A stretch of DNA of 64,000 nt, taken from the NCBI GenBank assembly GCA_035549875.1, contig DASZPV010000066.1:34309-98308 (forward strand), written 5' to 3'. Below the pieces are notes generated by a model. It was not told where the DNA came from. It was given only the letters and a program-made list of their open reading frames with translations, and did no database searches. Shown piece by piece: positions 1 through 8,334 of the stretch. Position 1 is the stretch's first letter, and each line of letters starts with the position of its first letter. The position numbers were made by a program, and so were the translations under genes. Source of the DNA: JAKFWI01 sp035549875 (GTDB lineage: Bacteria > Pseudomonadota > Alphaproteobacteria > Caulobacterales > Aquidulcibacteraceae).

Positions 1-1
1 C

Positions 2-466
2 GATGCGGGTGAAATCGGCGCGGGCGCGAACGTCACAGCGATTTACGAGTTGACGCCCGCCGGCGGCAAGACGCTGATAGATTCGCTGCGCTACCAACCC
101 ACGCCAGTTCCAGCGGCAGGCGCACGGACCGAGATCGCCTTCCTCAAGATCCGCTACAAACCGCCAGGCGCGAAAGACTCAATCCTGATCGAGCGGGCAA
201 TAACTAATGCCGACGCGCGCCCCGATATCGCAACCGCGCCGGAATCGACTCGCTTCGCCACGGCTGTCGCCGCCTATGGCCAGATGCTGCGCGGCGATCC
301 CTACATGGACAAATCCTATGGCTGGGATCAGGCGCTCGCCCTCGCCCAAGGCGCCAGAGGCGACGACCCGTTCGGCTGGCGCGCGGAGTTCGTGCAATTG
401 GTGCGCGCTGCAAAAGCCGCGAACGCCGCGCCCGAACCGAACAAGGTTTCGCAGTTCGGCCGCTAG
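2..466 (+). CDS. C-terminal part of a VWA-domain protein (DUF3520, YfbK type), truncated at window start
   Basis: The reading frame is already open at base 2 and stops at 466, so only the last ~154 residues are visible. They match the C-terminal DUF3520 region of YfbK-type von Willebrand factor A proteins: a beta-rich start (GEIGAG..VTAIYEL), a run on parameters and FLKIRYK, and a helical end with the FATAVAAYGQMLR motif. These proteins are usually exported or lipid-anchored envelope proteins of unknown function. The VWA domain and signal peptide lie outside the window. The stop overlaps the stop of the convergent downstream gene by 4 bases. The family is fairly sure; the function is not known. 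Confidence 0.8.
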   Translation, partial: DAGEIGAGANVTAIYELTPAGGKTLIDSLRYQPTPVPAAGARTEIAFLKIRYKPPGAKDSILIERAITNADARPDIATAPESTRFATAVAAYGQMLRGDPYMDKSYGWDQALALAQGARGDDPFGWRAEFVQLVRAAKAANAAPEPNKVSQFGR

Positions 467-870
467 GCGCGCGCTGCGCGCGCAAACACGAATGACGAGG
501 CTGGTTTGAGCCGAACGACCTTCGCGGGCGGGTCAATCGCTCGGGCGGCATCGAGCGGCCCGTTCAGTGCAGGTCGCAGAGCCGCGAGAAGATCGGCCTC
601 GACGGCCTCACGGGCGTCGCGCTCATGTCGCTGATGGATCAGAATATGCGTGGCGCCGAGGCGACGCGCCTCGGCCCACAGTTCGTGCCGCGCCATGCGC
701 TGCGCCAAGTTCGCGGTGCGGGACAAAAATAATGTTGTCCAGCCCTTCCCACCCGGTCCGGGCCGCGCAAAGGCGTAAACGGCCGGGCCTGCCGGCATCG
801 CCGCCTGGGGCGCAAAGGCTGAAAACCGATGCAGTCTGCCGCTCACGCCCTTGAAAATCGCTTCTGCCAT
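463..870 (-). CDS. Small GIY-YIG-nuclease-like protein, probably SOS-controlled
   Basis: 135 residues. The central part has the layout of a compact GIY-YIG domain: AVYAF in place of the GIY strand, LFLSRT where YIG would be, then NLAQRMARH carrying the conserved Arg, GATHILIH, and a C-terminal EADLLAALRPALN holding the conserved Glu and Asn. The first Tyr, the Arg, the Glu and the Asn are kept; the second Tyr and Gly are not, so activity is uncertain. Family members include UvrC N-domains, Slx1-like and phage nucleases. The ATG at 870 has a purine-rich upstream stretch (CGGAGCGGGC). A perfect alphaproteobacterial LexA box lies 47 bp upstream in the region shared with zur. The family assignment is by motif order only and is tentative. 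Confidence 0.6.
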   Translation of the reverse strand: MAEAIFKGVSGRLHRFSAFAPQAAMPAGPAVYAFARPGPGGKGWTTLFLSRTANLAQRMARHELWAEARRLGATHILIHQRHERDAREAVEADLLAALRPALNGPLDAARAIDPPAKVVRLKPASSFVFARAARA

Positions 871-916
871 TGCCCGCTCCGTTCGCTTAATGTTCCATTT
901 CGTGCCACATTGTTTT

Positions 917-931
917 GTTCTTGTAAAGTTC
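917..931. promoter_or_regulatory. Candidate LexA (SOS) box GTTC-N7-GTTC
   Basis: GTTC at 917-920 and GTTC at 928-931 are separated by 7 bases, exactly the direct-repeat form known for alphaproteobacterial LexA. It lies between the divergent GIY-YIG-like gene (start 870) and zur (start 999). A third GTTC follows at 940-943 with an 8-base spacer. About one or two such matches are expected by chance in 64 kb, so the promoter position is what makes it credible. Confidence 0.55.
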
Positions 932-998
932 CAAACTTAGTTCCTATCTAGAGGGTGCGGCTTTCAGCAGCGCGCGAAGCCTGCGATCATGGAGTTCA

Positions 999-1451
999 AT
1001 GGCTAGCGTCGCTCATTTGGATCGCTCAGCGCAGATCGCCGCCGCCGAGGCGGCGTGCGCTCTGGAGGGCGAGACATTCACGCCGCTTCGGCGGCGCGTG
1101 TTCGAGTTGCTGCTTGACCGCGAAGGCCCCGCCAAGGCTTACGATTTGCTGGATGATCTGAGGCCCGAGCACGGCGCCGCCAAACCGCCTACCGTCTATC
1201 GGGCGCTCGATTTCCTCGTGCGGCTTGGTTTGGCCCATCGCATCGAGAGCCAGAACGCTTTTGTCGCATGTGATGTGGGGGCATGTGCGCGTTCGACGAT
1301 TTTTCTGCTCTGCGAGAAATGCGGCGCCTCGGTGGAGGCTGACGCTGGCCACGCCCTCTCCGACGTCGCCGAAGCGGCGCAGCGCGCGGGATTTCAGTTG
1401 AAGCGCACCATGCTGGAGGCGTCCGGCCTCTGCGCGGCCTGCCGCGGCTAA
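999..1451 (+). CDS. zur: Zinc uptake regulator, Fur family (Zur)
   Basis: 150 residues with the Fur fold: a winged helix at ~28-90 (FTPLRRRVFELLL; the recognition helix includes KPPTVYRALDFLVRLGL) followed by a dimerisation domain with the two structural-zinc pairs CEKC (~108-111) and CAAC (~146-149). The acidic/His-poor N-terminus and the IESQNAFVAC segment fit Zur rather than Fur, Irr or PerR. Zur normally represses zinc importers such as znuABC when zinc is plentiful; none of those genes is in this window. The ATG at 999 is preceded by a weak GGAG-like stretch (CATGGAG). Its promoter shares the intergenic region with a LexA box. No clear Zur palindrome was found there. Confidence 0.85.
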   Translation: MASVAHLDRSAQIAAAEAACALEGETFTPLRRRVFELLLDREGPAKAYDLLDDLRPEHGAAKPPTVYRALDFLVRLGLAHRIESQNAFVACDVGACARSTIFLLCEKCGASVEADAGHALSDVAEAAQRAGFQLKRTMLEASGLCAACRG

Positions 1452-1942
1452 ACGGCGGGCTTTACGGTTTCGCGGGGGCATAAGCCCAGGTCGAGCGCGT
1501 CGTCGAGCGGGTCCGCCGAGAGCGAAACCCGCACGCTGCCGGTCTGTGCGTCGGTAAACCAGCGCGCGACCGGCTTCAGACGCCCCGTCCGGCTTCGCTC
1601 TAGTTCGACGATCCCCCGACCGAGAGCCGAATTGACCCCGCCTGGGGCCGCCGGCAACCTATAAGAGATACGAATGCGCACGCCCCGGACGTTCGAACGC
1701 ACTTCGTAACGAGGATCGGACAGCAGAACAAACGTTTCGCCGCCGAAACGCGCCCGCACCGCGTCGCTGCGGAAAGTTACTCCCAAGCCGGCCCCACATG
1801 CCTCCAGGCTGCGACTCCAAAGTCCCTCCAGTTCAACTGGCGCCGCCGCGCTTTGGCCGCACGCGGCCGGCAATGAGGCCAGGGCTATGACCAGCAGGGG
1901 CGATTTATTTGAACGGGTGTGTCCGTGTAGCGATTGACGCAT
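1448..1942 (-). CDS. Hypothetical exported (possibly lipo-) protein
   Basis: 164 residues, family not recognised. The N-terminus is basic and then hydrophobic (SPLLVIALASLPAACG), a signal peptide ending at a Cys. The lipobox is imperfect because Pro sits at -3, so a lipoprotein is possible but not certain. The mature part is a small beta-rich domain (RFGGETFVLLSD.RYEVRSNVRGVRIRISYRL) with three Cys including the possible lipidation site. The stop overlaps the zur stop (convergent). A role in the envelope is an inference from the export signal only. Confidence 0.55.
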   Translation of the reverse strand: MRQSLHGHTRSNKSPLLVIALASLPAACGQSAAAPVELEGLWSRSLEACGAGLGVTFRSDAVRARFGGETFVLLSDPRYEVRSNVRGVRIRISYRLPAAPGGVNSALGRGIVELERSRTGRLKPVARWFTDAQTGSVRVSLSADPLDDALDLGLCPRETVKPAV

Positions 1943-2014
1943 GGAGCGACTTCCCGCTTGTGAAAGGCTATCGCGCGACGCCGGTTGCGCAATCTCATAT
2001 AAGAGCCGTTCTGC

Positions 2015-2680
2015 ATGGATTCGGTTGCGAAGGCTTCCTTGCCAAACGGCGACGCACCGCCGGCCTCAGTGCTCCTGGAAGAACTCCAGGACGCATTTCA
2101 ATCAGACCGGGTGAGCGTCGGCGAGATATTGGACCGGCTGGAGGGGCGCGCCGTAGGGGTGGTCCTGCTGCTGCTCGCCTTGCCGATGTGCATCCCAAAC
2201 GTGCCGGGCATTTCCACGATCTTCGGCCTGTTGATAATTGCCCCTGCGCTGCAACTGGTTCTCAGCAGCGATAAATTGTGGTTGCCGAAGCGCGTGCGCG
2301 CCTGGACTGTCCCGCGCGACGCCCTGAGCAACGCGATTCGCACCGGTCTGCCCTCCCTTCGGAAGATTGAAAGCTTTATCCGCCCCCGCTGGGCGGTTTT
2401 CGTCCGGCCGCCCGCCGAGCAATGGCTGGGACTACAAACATTGTTGATGGCCCTGGTTCTGCTGCTGCCAATTCCTGGCGGCAACTGGCCGCCGGGAATT
2501 ACCGTTGCCGCCACGGGCCTGGCGCTGGCCCAACGCGACGGACGGATGGCGCTGTTGACCACGCCGATGGCGGCAATTTCCCTCGCCGTCGCCTGGATCG
2601 GATTTCGCATCGGCCTGGCCGTGCTGCGCGAGATCGGCGATATCCTGTCGGGCCTGTTGAGCGGCGCCTGGTTCTTCTGA
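2015..2680 (+). CDS. exoD: ExoD-family exopolysaccharide synthesis membrane protein
   Basis: 221 residues. The N-terminal helix (SVLLEELQDAF..DRVSVGEILDRL) and the following hydrophobic stretch GRAVGVVLLLLALPMCIPNVPGIST match ExoD (PF06055). There are about four membrane segments: residues ~45-68, ~72-85, ~140-165 (with the LPIPGGNWPPGI motif) and ~180-205. ExoD was described in Sinorhizobium as affecting exopolysaccharide production and alkaline tolerance; its biochemical role is unknown. It stands alone here, convergent with the downstream lipoprotein gene one base away. Confidence 0.85.
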   Translation: MDSVAKASLPNGDAPPASVLLEELQDAFQSDRVSVGEILDRLEGRAVGVVLLLLALPMCIPNVPGISTIFGLLIIAPALQLVLSSDKLWLPKRVRAWTVPRDALSNAIRTGLPSLRKIESFIRPRWAVFVRPPAEQWLGLQTLLMALVLLLPIPGGNWPPGITVAATGLALAQRDGRMALLTTPMAAISLAVAWIGFRIGLAVLREIGDILSGLLSGAWFF

Positions 2681-2681
2681 C

Positions 2682-3521
2682 TCAGCAGGTTGATCGGGTC
2701 AGCCAGCCGAGTTCCTGTCCGTCGGCCGCTTTGGCTGGATCGCTCTTCTGGCAGCCGTCCTTGCCGCCCTTTGGCGCAGCGCCAGGAGCGCGGGTGAACA
2801 TCGGATCGCGCTCCCCCTGCAACACGTTACGGTCGGCGAGCGTATCCCAATACTGAACCGGGCCGCCGGCGGGGGCGGTCTTGCATTCGTACCGCCCCCC
2901 TTCAGCGTCCAACAACCTTACGCTGATCAGTTTACCCTCTTCTTCGGCGTAGGCGATAGTGACGCGTGCGGGCTTGTTCTCGGCGCGCGCCAGGCAAGCG
3001 TCGATCGCGGGTATGAGATCTGCCAGATTGTCGGCCCAATTGCCGCTTTGGGCGTCGTTATCCCCACGGCGCGCGCAGCCGTCATAGGAGACGCCCTCGA
3101 AATCGACTTCCGCCTTGTACGGAAACGTCTCGCCGCTTTCGTGCTGGCATGCGCCGGCGCGCAGCGTGATTACCAGCGGACCGGCGACGATGCGCGCGCC
3201 CTGCGCCCGGTAGTCGCGGCGCGTTGGCAGGCCGCCAACATCCTGCAAGCCCGGCCGCGTAAACGAGGCCCATTCGTTTAGAAGGTCGAGCCGCCAGAAC
3301 GGCTCCGAGCCGACCGCTTCAAATTCCCCGTCGTACAGCGCCTTAACATCCGGCGCGGCCACTGGCCCAAGCGCCGCCAATTCCTTCTCGATATCCACGG
3401 GTTTTGGACCAGCCACGCCGTCCGCCGCTGCGCCGGGGCCGTTTTGTCCACAAGCGGCCAGCGCGAGCGCCGCGATCAGCCCGCCTAGTCCACCGGCGAT
3501 TTTGCTCCGCACGGGCTCCAT
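2682..3521 (-). CDS. Exported COG3650-like lipoprotein
   Basis: The frame is open from 3587, but the ATG at 3521 directly precedes a good lipoprotein signal (KIAGGLGGLIAALALAACG, lipobox LAAC), so I place the start there (279 residues). The mature protein has AVGSEPFWRLDLLN and, after ~90 residues, ITLRAGACQHESGETFPYKA and VSYDGCARRG. This resembles the COG3650 core, where a G(T/S)EPFW motif and a cysteine pair around a 'YPF' and 'GCA' motif are typical. A second cysteine-containing C-terminal segment follows. Function unknown; probably anchored in the envelope. No operon partner. Confidence 0.65.
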   Translation of the reverse strand: MEPVRSKIAGGLGGLIAALALAACGQNGPGAAADGVAGPKPVDIEKELAALGPVAAPDVKALYDGEFEAVGSEPFWRLDLLNEWASFTRPGLQDVGGLPTRRDYRAQGARIVAGPLVITLRAGACQHESGETFPYKAEVDFEGVSYDGCARRGDNDAQSGNWADNLADLIPAIDACLARAENKPARVTIAYAEEEGKLISVRLLDAEGGRYECKTAPAGGPVQYWDTLADRNVLQGERDPMFTRAPGAAPKGGKDGCQKSDPAKAADGQELGWLTRSTC

Positions 3522-3593
3522 AAGACGCTCCCTTGCCTCGCGCGGCGCCGCCACGCCTATCGAGGCCGCCCCATCCCATCCTATCATACGCCA

Positions 3594-4736
3594 ATGCGTA
3601 CTGATTCAACTACGGTCGGAAGCTTTTATGAGTTCTTCGCCGGCGGGGGCCTCGCCCGAATAGGTCTCGGCCCTGCCTGGAATTGCCTGTTCGCCAACGA
3701 CATCGATCCTAGGAAAGTCTCCCAATATAAGGCCGTTTTCGGGGCAGCCGAGATTGTCGAGGGCGATGTCGCGGCGATAGACGCAGCCGCCCTGCCGCGC
3801 GGCGCCGATTTGGCGTGGGCCTCGTTTCCCTGTCAGGATCTCTCACTAGCCGGCGCGCGTGGCGGATTGTCAGCGCGGCGCTCCGGCGCGTTTTGGGGAT
3901 TTTGGCGCGCTATTCAGCGCCTCGGCGCCGAAGCGCCGCCCGTCATCGCGCTCGAAAATGTCGCCGGCTTGCTCACCTCGCACGGCGGCGCGGACTTTTC
4001 CGCGCTGGTGACCGTTCTCAGTAACGCCGGCTACGCCGTCGGCGCCCTAGCCATCGACGCGGCATCGTTTCTCCCGCAATCCCGACCGCGAATATTTATC
4101 GTGGCGGTGCGCGGCGCGGTCCCCGCATCCCTGCGCGCGGCCGCGCCCGGCCCGTTCCACGGTCGCGCGCTAGTTGAAGCAGCCGAATCCCTGCCGCTGC
4201 AATCAAAAAGCTCGTGGATTTGGTGGCGCCTGCCAGAGCCGCCCCGGCGCAACACGGCCCTCACCGATCTGCTCGAACCAGACGACATGGTTGAGTGGCG
4301 TAAAGACAGCGACACGGCGCGGCTGCTGTCTCTGATGGCCGCGCGACAACGGGCGCATATCGAAGCACTGCGCGCTTCCAAAGGGCGCCATATCGGTGCG
4401 GCGTTTCGCAGAATGCGATCAGCGGACGGCGCGAAGGTGCAGCGCGTAGAGGCGCGTTTCGACGGATTGGCTGGCTGCCTGCGGACGCCGGCGGGGGGGT
4501 CAAGCCGGCAGACCCTGCTGGTGGTTGAAAATGGAAAAGTCCGCAGCCGCCTGCTGACGCCACGCGAATGTGCAAGACTAATGGGCCTTGAGGACGATTA
4601 TCCCTTGCCCAGTTCGACGAACGCAGCGCTTCACCTGATGGGCGACGCGGTCGCTGCGCCGGCCGTGCGCTGGCTAAGCGAACACTTGCTCGCTCCGCTC
4701 GTGACATCCGCGCGGAAAACCGCCCGCGCTGCATGA
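3594..4736 (+). CDS. DNA (cytosine-5-)-methyltransferase, solitary Dcm-like
   Basis: 380 residues with the ordered C5-methyltransferase motifs: I (FFAGGGLARIGLG, SAM site), IV with the catalytic PCQ (SFPCQDLSLAG, ~80-90), VI ENV (IALENVAGLL), VIII (PQSRPRIFIVAV), IX (RLLTPRECARLMGL) and X (LHLMGDAVAAPAVRWL; Asp replaces the usual Asn of GNAV). The target-recognition region between VIII and IX is ~120 residues; the recognised sequence cannot be read from it. No restriction endonuclease is adjacent. Instead the stop overlaps the vsr start (ATGA), the arrangement of dcm-vsr pairs, where Vsr repairs T:G mismatches made by deamination of the methylated base. Confidence 0.9.
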   Translation: MRTDSTTVGSFYEFFAGGGLARIGLGPAWNCLFANDIDPRKVSQYKAVFGAAEIVEGDVAAIDAAALPRGADLAWASFPCQDLSLAGARGGLSARRSGAFWGFWRAIQRLGAEAPPVIALENVAGLLTSHGGADFSALVTVLSNAGYAVGALAIDAASFLPQSRPRIFIVAVRGAVPASLRAAAPGPFHGRALVEAAESLPLQSKSSWIWWRLPEPPRRNTALTDLLEPDDMVEWRKDSDTARLLSLMAARQRAHIEALRASKGRHIGAAFRRMRSADGAKVQRVEARFDGLAGCLRTPAGGSSRQTLLVVENGKVRSRLLTPRECARLMGLEDDYPLPSSTNAALHLMGDAVAAPAVRWLSEHLLAPLVTSARKTARAA

Positions 4737-5143
4737 GCGTAGACGTATTCACCCCGGCCAAGCGCTCCGCCGTGATGCGCGCGGTGAAAAGCGCCGACAC
4801 CGCTCCAGAGCGGCGCGTACGCAAGCTTTTGTGGGCTGAAGGCTATCGCTATCGGCTGAACGTCCGGGCGCTGCCGGGCGCGCCGGATATCGTTCTCCGG
4901 TCCCGAAACGCCGCGATCTTCGTGCATGGCTGTTTCTGGCATGGTCACATGTGCAAACGCGGCGCGCGCCAACCCAAAGCAAATAGCGGTTATTGGCGCA
5001 CCAAGATCGGGCGCAACCGTGAGCGCGATGTCCGCAATGTGGCGGCGCTAAGAACCGAAGGCTGGCGCACGCTCACCATCTGGGAGTGCGAACTGAAAGA
5101 CGAGGCGGCGCTACGCGAGCGTCTCCTCGCCTTTTTACGCTGA
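4733..5143 (+). CDS. vsr: Very short patch repair endonuclease Vsr
   Basis: 136 residues, normal for the family. Vsr nicks 5' of the T in T:G mismatches that arise by deamination of 5-methylcytosine. Visible features: FTPAKRSAVMRAVKSADTAPE at the N-terminus, GAPDIVL with the catalytic Asp, AIFVHGCFWHGH with the Cys/His that contribute to structural zinc, and the C-terminal WRTLTIWECEL. It starts inside the methyltransferase stop (4-base overlap) and its TGA shares one base with the ATG of the next gene, so all three genes are probably translated together. Confidence 0.95.
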   Translation: MSVDVFTPAKRSAVMRAVKSADTAPERRVRKLLWAEGYRYRLNVRALPGAPDIVLRSRNAAIFVHGCFWHGHMCKRGARQPKANSGYWRTKIGRNRERDVRNVAALRTEGWRTLTIWECELKDEAALRERLLAFLR

Positions 5144-6363
5144 TGCGCATCGGCATTGTCGGCTGCGGCATCGGCGGAATGGCGGCGGCGATCGCGTTGG
5201 CCCGCGAAGGCCACGGCGTGACCCTGTTCGAACGGTTTAATGAACCGGCCCCGGTCGGCGCCGGCCTGCTCCTGCAGCCATCAGGGCTGGAAGCGCTTGG
5301 CGCGCTCGGCTTGCGCGACGAGGTGGAGGCGCGCGGCGCGCGCGTTGCAGCACTGCGCGGGCGAACGCCGAGCGGAAGGCCTGTGATCGACCTATCTTAT
5401 GCGCGCTGGAAGCCAAATTGCTACGGCCTTGGCGCTCACCGCGCTACTCTGTTCAGCGCACTGCACCGCGCCGTTCGCGACGCTGGCGTCGAAATCCGCT
5501 GCGGCGCCGAGATCGTGCGTATCGAAACACCTGCGCGCCCCGTCTTGATCGACACCGGGGAAAACAGACTCGGCCCGTTCGACCTGGCCATCATCGCCAA
5601 TGGCGCCGCGTCTGGATTGCGTGACGGTCTGCTTCCTAAAGCGCGCGCGCCGCTCTATCCGTGGGGGGCGATCTGGACAATTCGACCGGACCAAACGGCG
5701 CAATGGGACGGCGTACTGGCGCAGGTGTATGCTGGCGCGCGCGTGATGATCGGCGTTCTGCCAGTGGGGGACGCACCTGATTCCACCGGCAAGAACGTCG
5801 CGCTGTTCTGGTCGCTCCGCGAAGACGACCATGCCGCGTGGCGCAAGGCGGGCGTGAACGCGTGGCGCGCCGCGGTCGCGTCATATTGGCCCGAAGCGGC
5901 CCGCCTGCTCGACGGACCTTTGGATATCTCAACGCTCTCGTACGCGCGCTACCGGGACGTCCAGGCCTGGCCGTGGGGAAAAGATGCGACCCTACTGCTC
6001 GGCGATGCAGCTCATGCCACCTCACCTCAGTTGGGCCAGGGGGCCAATCTGGCCCTCGCCGACGCCGTGGCGCTTGCAGCGACGCTGAGGGGACGCGCCG
6101 TTGCGCCGGCGCTGGCGTGCTATCGCCGAAGTCGCGCCGGGCCGATCGCCTGGGTCCAATTCATGTCAGCCGCACTGACGCCGGTCTTTCAGTCCCGTTC
6201 GGCATTCATCGGCTGGGCGCGGGATTGGATTTTGGGGCCCCTGTCGCGCTGCTGGCCGTTCTCGCAGATCATGCTAGCAACGTTGACGGGCGCCGCCACA
6301 TTGCCGTTCGCAATGCTTTTGTCGGGCGTCGCCAAATTCCTGGTCCCAAATCGCCGGAACTAG
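5143..6363 (+). CDS. FAD-dependent aromatic-ring-type monooxygenase
   Basis: The frame is open from 5086, but the ATG at 5143 overlaps the vsr stop (TGATG) and puts the Rossmann motif at the N-terminus, so it is the likely start (406 residues). GIVGCGIGGMAAAIALA followed by Glu ~30 residues on is the FAD GxGxxG/E motif; LLLGDAAHATSPQLGQGANLALADAVALA is the GD motif of class A flavoprotein monooxygenases (UbiH/salicylate hydroxylase type). The substrate is unknown. The C-terminal ~50 residues are hydrophobic (LATLTGAATLPFAMLLSG) and may associate with the membrane. Its coupling to a methyltransferase and Vsr is odd. The stop overlaps the convergent DUF3501 stop (CTAG). Confidence 0.85.
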   Translation: MRIGIVGCGIGGMAAAIALAREGHGVTLFERFNEPAPVGAGLLLQPSGLEALGALGLRDEVEARGARVAALRGRTPSGRPVIDLSYARWKPNCYGLGAHRATLFSALHRAVRDAGVEIRCGAEIVRIETPARPVLIDTGENRLGPFDLAIIANGAASGLRDGLLPKARAPLYPWGAIWTIRPDQTAQWDGVLAQVYAGARVMIGVLPVGDAPDSTGKNVALFWSLREDDHAAWRKAGVNAWRAAVASYWPEAARLLDGPLDISTLSYARYRDVQAWPWGKDATLLLGDAAHATSPQLGQGANLALADAVALAATLRGRAVAPALACYRRSRAGPIAWVQFMSAALTPVFQSRSAFIGWARDWILGPLSRCWPFSQIMLATLTGAATLPFAMLLSGVAKFLVPNRRN

Positions 6364-6950
6364 GAGAGATCGGAAACAAAGGCTGCGCGCGCGGCCTCCG
6401 AAACCAGCGCGATGTGGCCGTAGTTCGGATGCACGATCGCCAGACGCAGCATCGCCCCGCCCTTAAGCGCTTCGGCCTGGTCATTAGAAATTGGAAAATG
6501 CAGGAAATGGACCGACGAGGTCTTGCCGTCCTCCTTGGTGCGTTCGACATCATTCTCGGGCACGGCGGCGACGCGCGCATCGCCAATTTCCAGGAACACG
6601 TGGCTCTCTATGCCTGTCAGCGTGCGGAGCATGCGGTCGCGCTCCACTGCATCAGGAATCTCGAACATCAGCGTCGCGCACAATTCGCGGCCGTTCGGAA
6701 TGAGCGGGTTATAAGCGGCCAGTTCGTCTGCGATCTGTTCTTCGCCGCCCTTTTCGATGTGCAGCATCTCCAGAACCTGCTGGAGCATCGTGTCGAAACT
6801 CTCAAAGTAGAATGTAGCGACAGGGCCAACGGCAATGCGGCGCGCACGCTTTATCTCCCTGATTGCGCGTCGGCGCTCGGTACGCTCGGCGGCGTATTGC
6901 TGCGGCGAAAGAATGTCGGCGCGTGTGATACGCCGTTCGGAAGCCGGCAT
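6360..6950 (-). CDS. DUF3501 family protein
   Basis: 196 residues, matching DUF3501: start RRITRADILSPQQYAAER..RRRAIREIKRARRIAVGP, then TFYFESFDTMLQQVLEMLHIEKGG and a C-terminal HFLHFP. It follows the Fe-S oxidoreductase gene 4 bases downstream and is surely co-transcribed with it. DUF3501 proteins often occur beside rubrerythrin, Irr/Fur-type regulators and GlpC-like Fe-S proteins, which is the arrangement here, so a role in peroxide or iron homeostasis is inferred from context. No catalytic motif is recognised. Confidence 0.85.
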   Translation of the reverse strand: MPASERRITRADILSPQQYAAERTERRRAIREIKRARRIAVGPVATFYFESFDTMLQQVLEMLHIEKGGEEQIADELAAYNPLIPNGRELCATLMFEIPDAVERDRMLRTLTGIESHVFLEIGDARVAAVPENDVERTKEDGKTSSVHFLHFPISNDQAEALKGGAMLRLAIVHPNYGHIALVSEAARAAFVSDLS

Positions 6951-6954
6951 GACA

Positions 6955-8316
6955 CTAATCCTCGATCAATCCATAGGCGCGGGCGAATATTTCGACCGGA
7001 TGCAGATTTATCGGCGTTGGCCCGCCCTGTGCGGCGACGCCCTGGGCTATGTGTTTTGCCGCAAGCGGACAGTCCGAAGCGACATATTTCGCCGCGGTCT
7101 GCTTTACGGCGCGTGCGGCTGGCTTGCCGACCTTCATTGCAATCTCATGCGTCCCGTTCATCACGCCGAACGTGCCGCCATGACCGGAGCAGCGCTCGAC
7201 CAGGCTAACGCTCTGACCAGGGATCAGTTTCAGCATTTCCTGCGCCTTGGCGCCCATGTTCTGCGCGCGCGCGTGACAGGCATGGTGCAGCGCTACGGCG
7301 CCGTCGATCGCCTTAAGTCCTGGTGGGAGTCCGTTCTTTTTCGCGATGTCTACGATGTACTCATCAACGTCGCGCGTCGCCTCCGATAAGTGTTTGACGG
7401 CCTGATCGCCCGGAAGGATCAACGGCCATTCAAATTTGAGCATCAGGCCGCAGGATGCGATCAGTGTGATCACTTCACGGCCTTCGTCAATGTAAGGCAT
7501 GAGCGCCAAAGAAACCACGCGCGCCTGGTCGGCGACGCGGGCGAGATCGGCCTGCTCCAATTGCGGCATGCCGCAGCAGCCCGGATAAGCGACGACTGTA
7601 TCGACGCCTAGATGGGCGAGTACGCGCCGCGCCGCCTCGCCCATCTGCGGGTTGTTGTACTGGCCAAAACAAGTCGCGAAGATCACCGCCTTGCGGCCGT
7701 AGCCCGGCGCCGTCTGGTTCGCATTTGCTTCGTTCAACGCATCCTGTATCCGCGCCCGATCGGTCAGCGTTCTGCTATGATATTTAGGCAGCACAGCATC
7801 CGGATCGACCTCCATCACGGCGCTGAGCAGGGCGCGGCCGAAACCATTCTTTACGTCCGCGCCCCAATTGGCTAACGGGGCGACAAGCTCAGCAAACTTC
7901 CCATTGCGATCCGTCTTGGCCAGTTCCCTCTGCCGCTTCTCCGCCGGTTTCCTCGGCGCATTGTGCTTTTCTTGCGCCGCGCGGTAGCGCAGCATTAGGT
8001 GGGGAAAGTCCAGGTCGAACGGATGCGGCGGCACATAAGGGCATTTCGTCATGAAGCACATGTCGCAGAGCGTGCATGCCTCTACGACCGGCGCGAAATC
8101 TTCCGACTTCACGCTATCCAGTTCGCCGCTCGTCGAATTGTCGATCAGATCGAACAGGCGTGGAAAGCTGTCGCAGAGATTGAAGCAGCGCCGGCAGCCG
8201 TGGCAAATATCGAACATACGGCGCATTTCCGCATCCAGTTTAACCGGGTCCGTCCACTCAGGATCGGTCCATGGAATCGGATGGCGAACGGGCGCTTCCA
8301 GACTGCCTTCGGCCAT
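6955..8316 (-). CDS. GlpC/heterodisulfide-reductase-like Fe-S oxidoreductase
   Basis: 453 residues. Two ferredoxin-like cysteine clusters lie near the N-terminus: CHGCRRCFNLC (~39-49) and CTLCDMCFMTKCPY (~80-93), expected to bind two [4Fe-4S] clusters. Two CCG-type domains follow: a first around ATCFGQYNNPQMGE...YPGCCGMPQLEQ and a second around HHACHARAQNMG...VERCSGHGGTFG, where Ser/His replace part of the usual CCG. Such proteins pass electrons between a donor and membrane or flavin partners. The gene lies between rubrerythrin and DUF3501 on the same strand, suggesting an electron path for a peroxide-reducing rubrerythrin. A terminator separates it from rubrerythrin, so it may be partly independent. 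Confidence 0.8.
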   Translation of the reverse strand: MAEGSLEAPVRHPIPWTDPEWTDPVKLDAEMRRMFDICHGCRRCFNLCDSFPRLFDLIDNSTSGELDSVKSEDFAPVVEACTLCDMCFMTKCPYVPPHPFDLDFPHLMLRYRAAQEKHNAPRKPAEKRQRELAKTDRNGKFAELVAPLANWGADVKNGFGRALLSAVMEVDPDAVLPKYHSRTLTDRARIQDALNEANANQTAPGYGRKAVIFATCFGQYNNPQMGEAARRVLAHLGVDTVVAYPGCCGMPQLEQADLARVADQARVVSLALMPYIDEGREVITLIASCGLMLKFEWPLILPGDQAVKHLSEATRDVDEYIVDIAKKNGLPPGLKAIDGAVALHHACHARAQNMGAKAQEMLKLIPGQSVSLVERCSGHGGTFGVMNGTHEIAMKVGKPAARAVKQTAAKYVASDCPLAAKHIAQGVAAQGGPTPINLHPVEIFARAYGLIED

Positions 8317-8334
8317 GTCTCGCCAAATTTAAGA

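Noticed and set aside
928..943. Second GTTC pair (8-base spacer) next to the zur LexA box
   Set aside because: The spacer is 8, not 7, so it does not fit the LexA consensus; kept only as context.
5838..7208. 456-residue plus-strand frame running across three genes
   Set aside because: It covers the end of the FAD monooxygenase and the antisense of DUF3501 and the Fe-S protein; no motifs.
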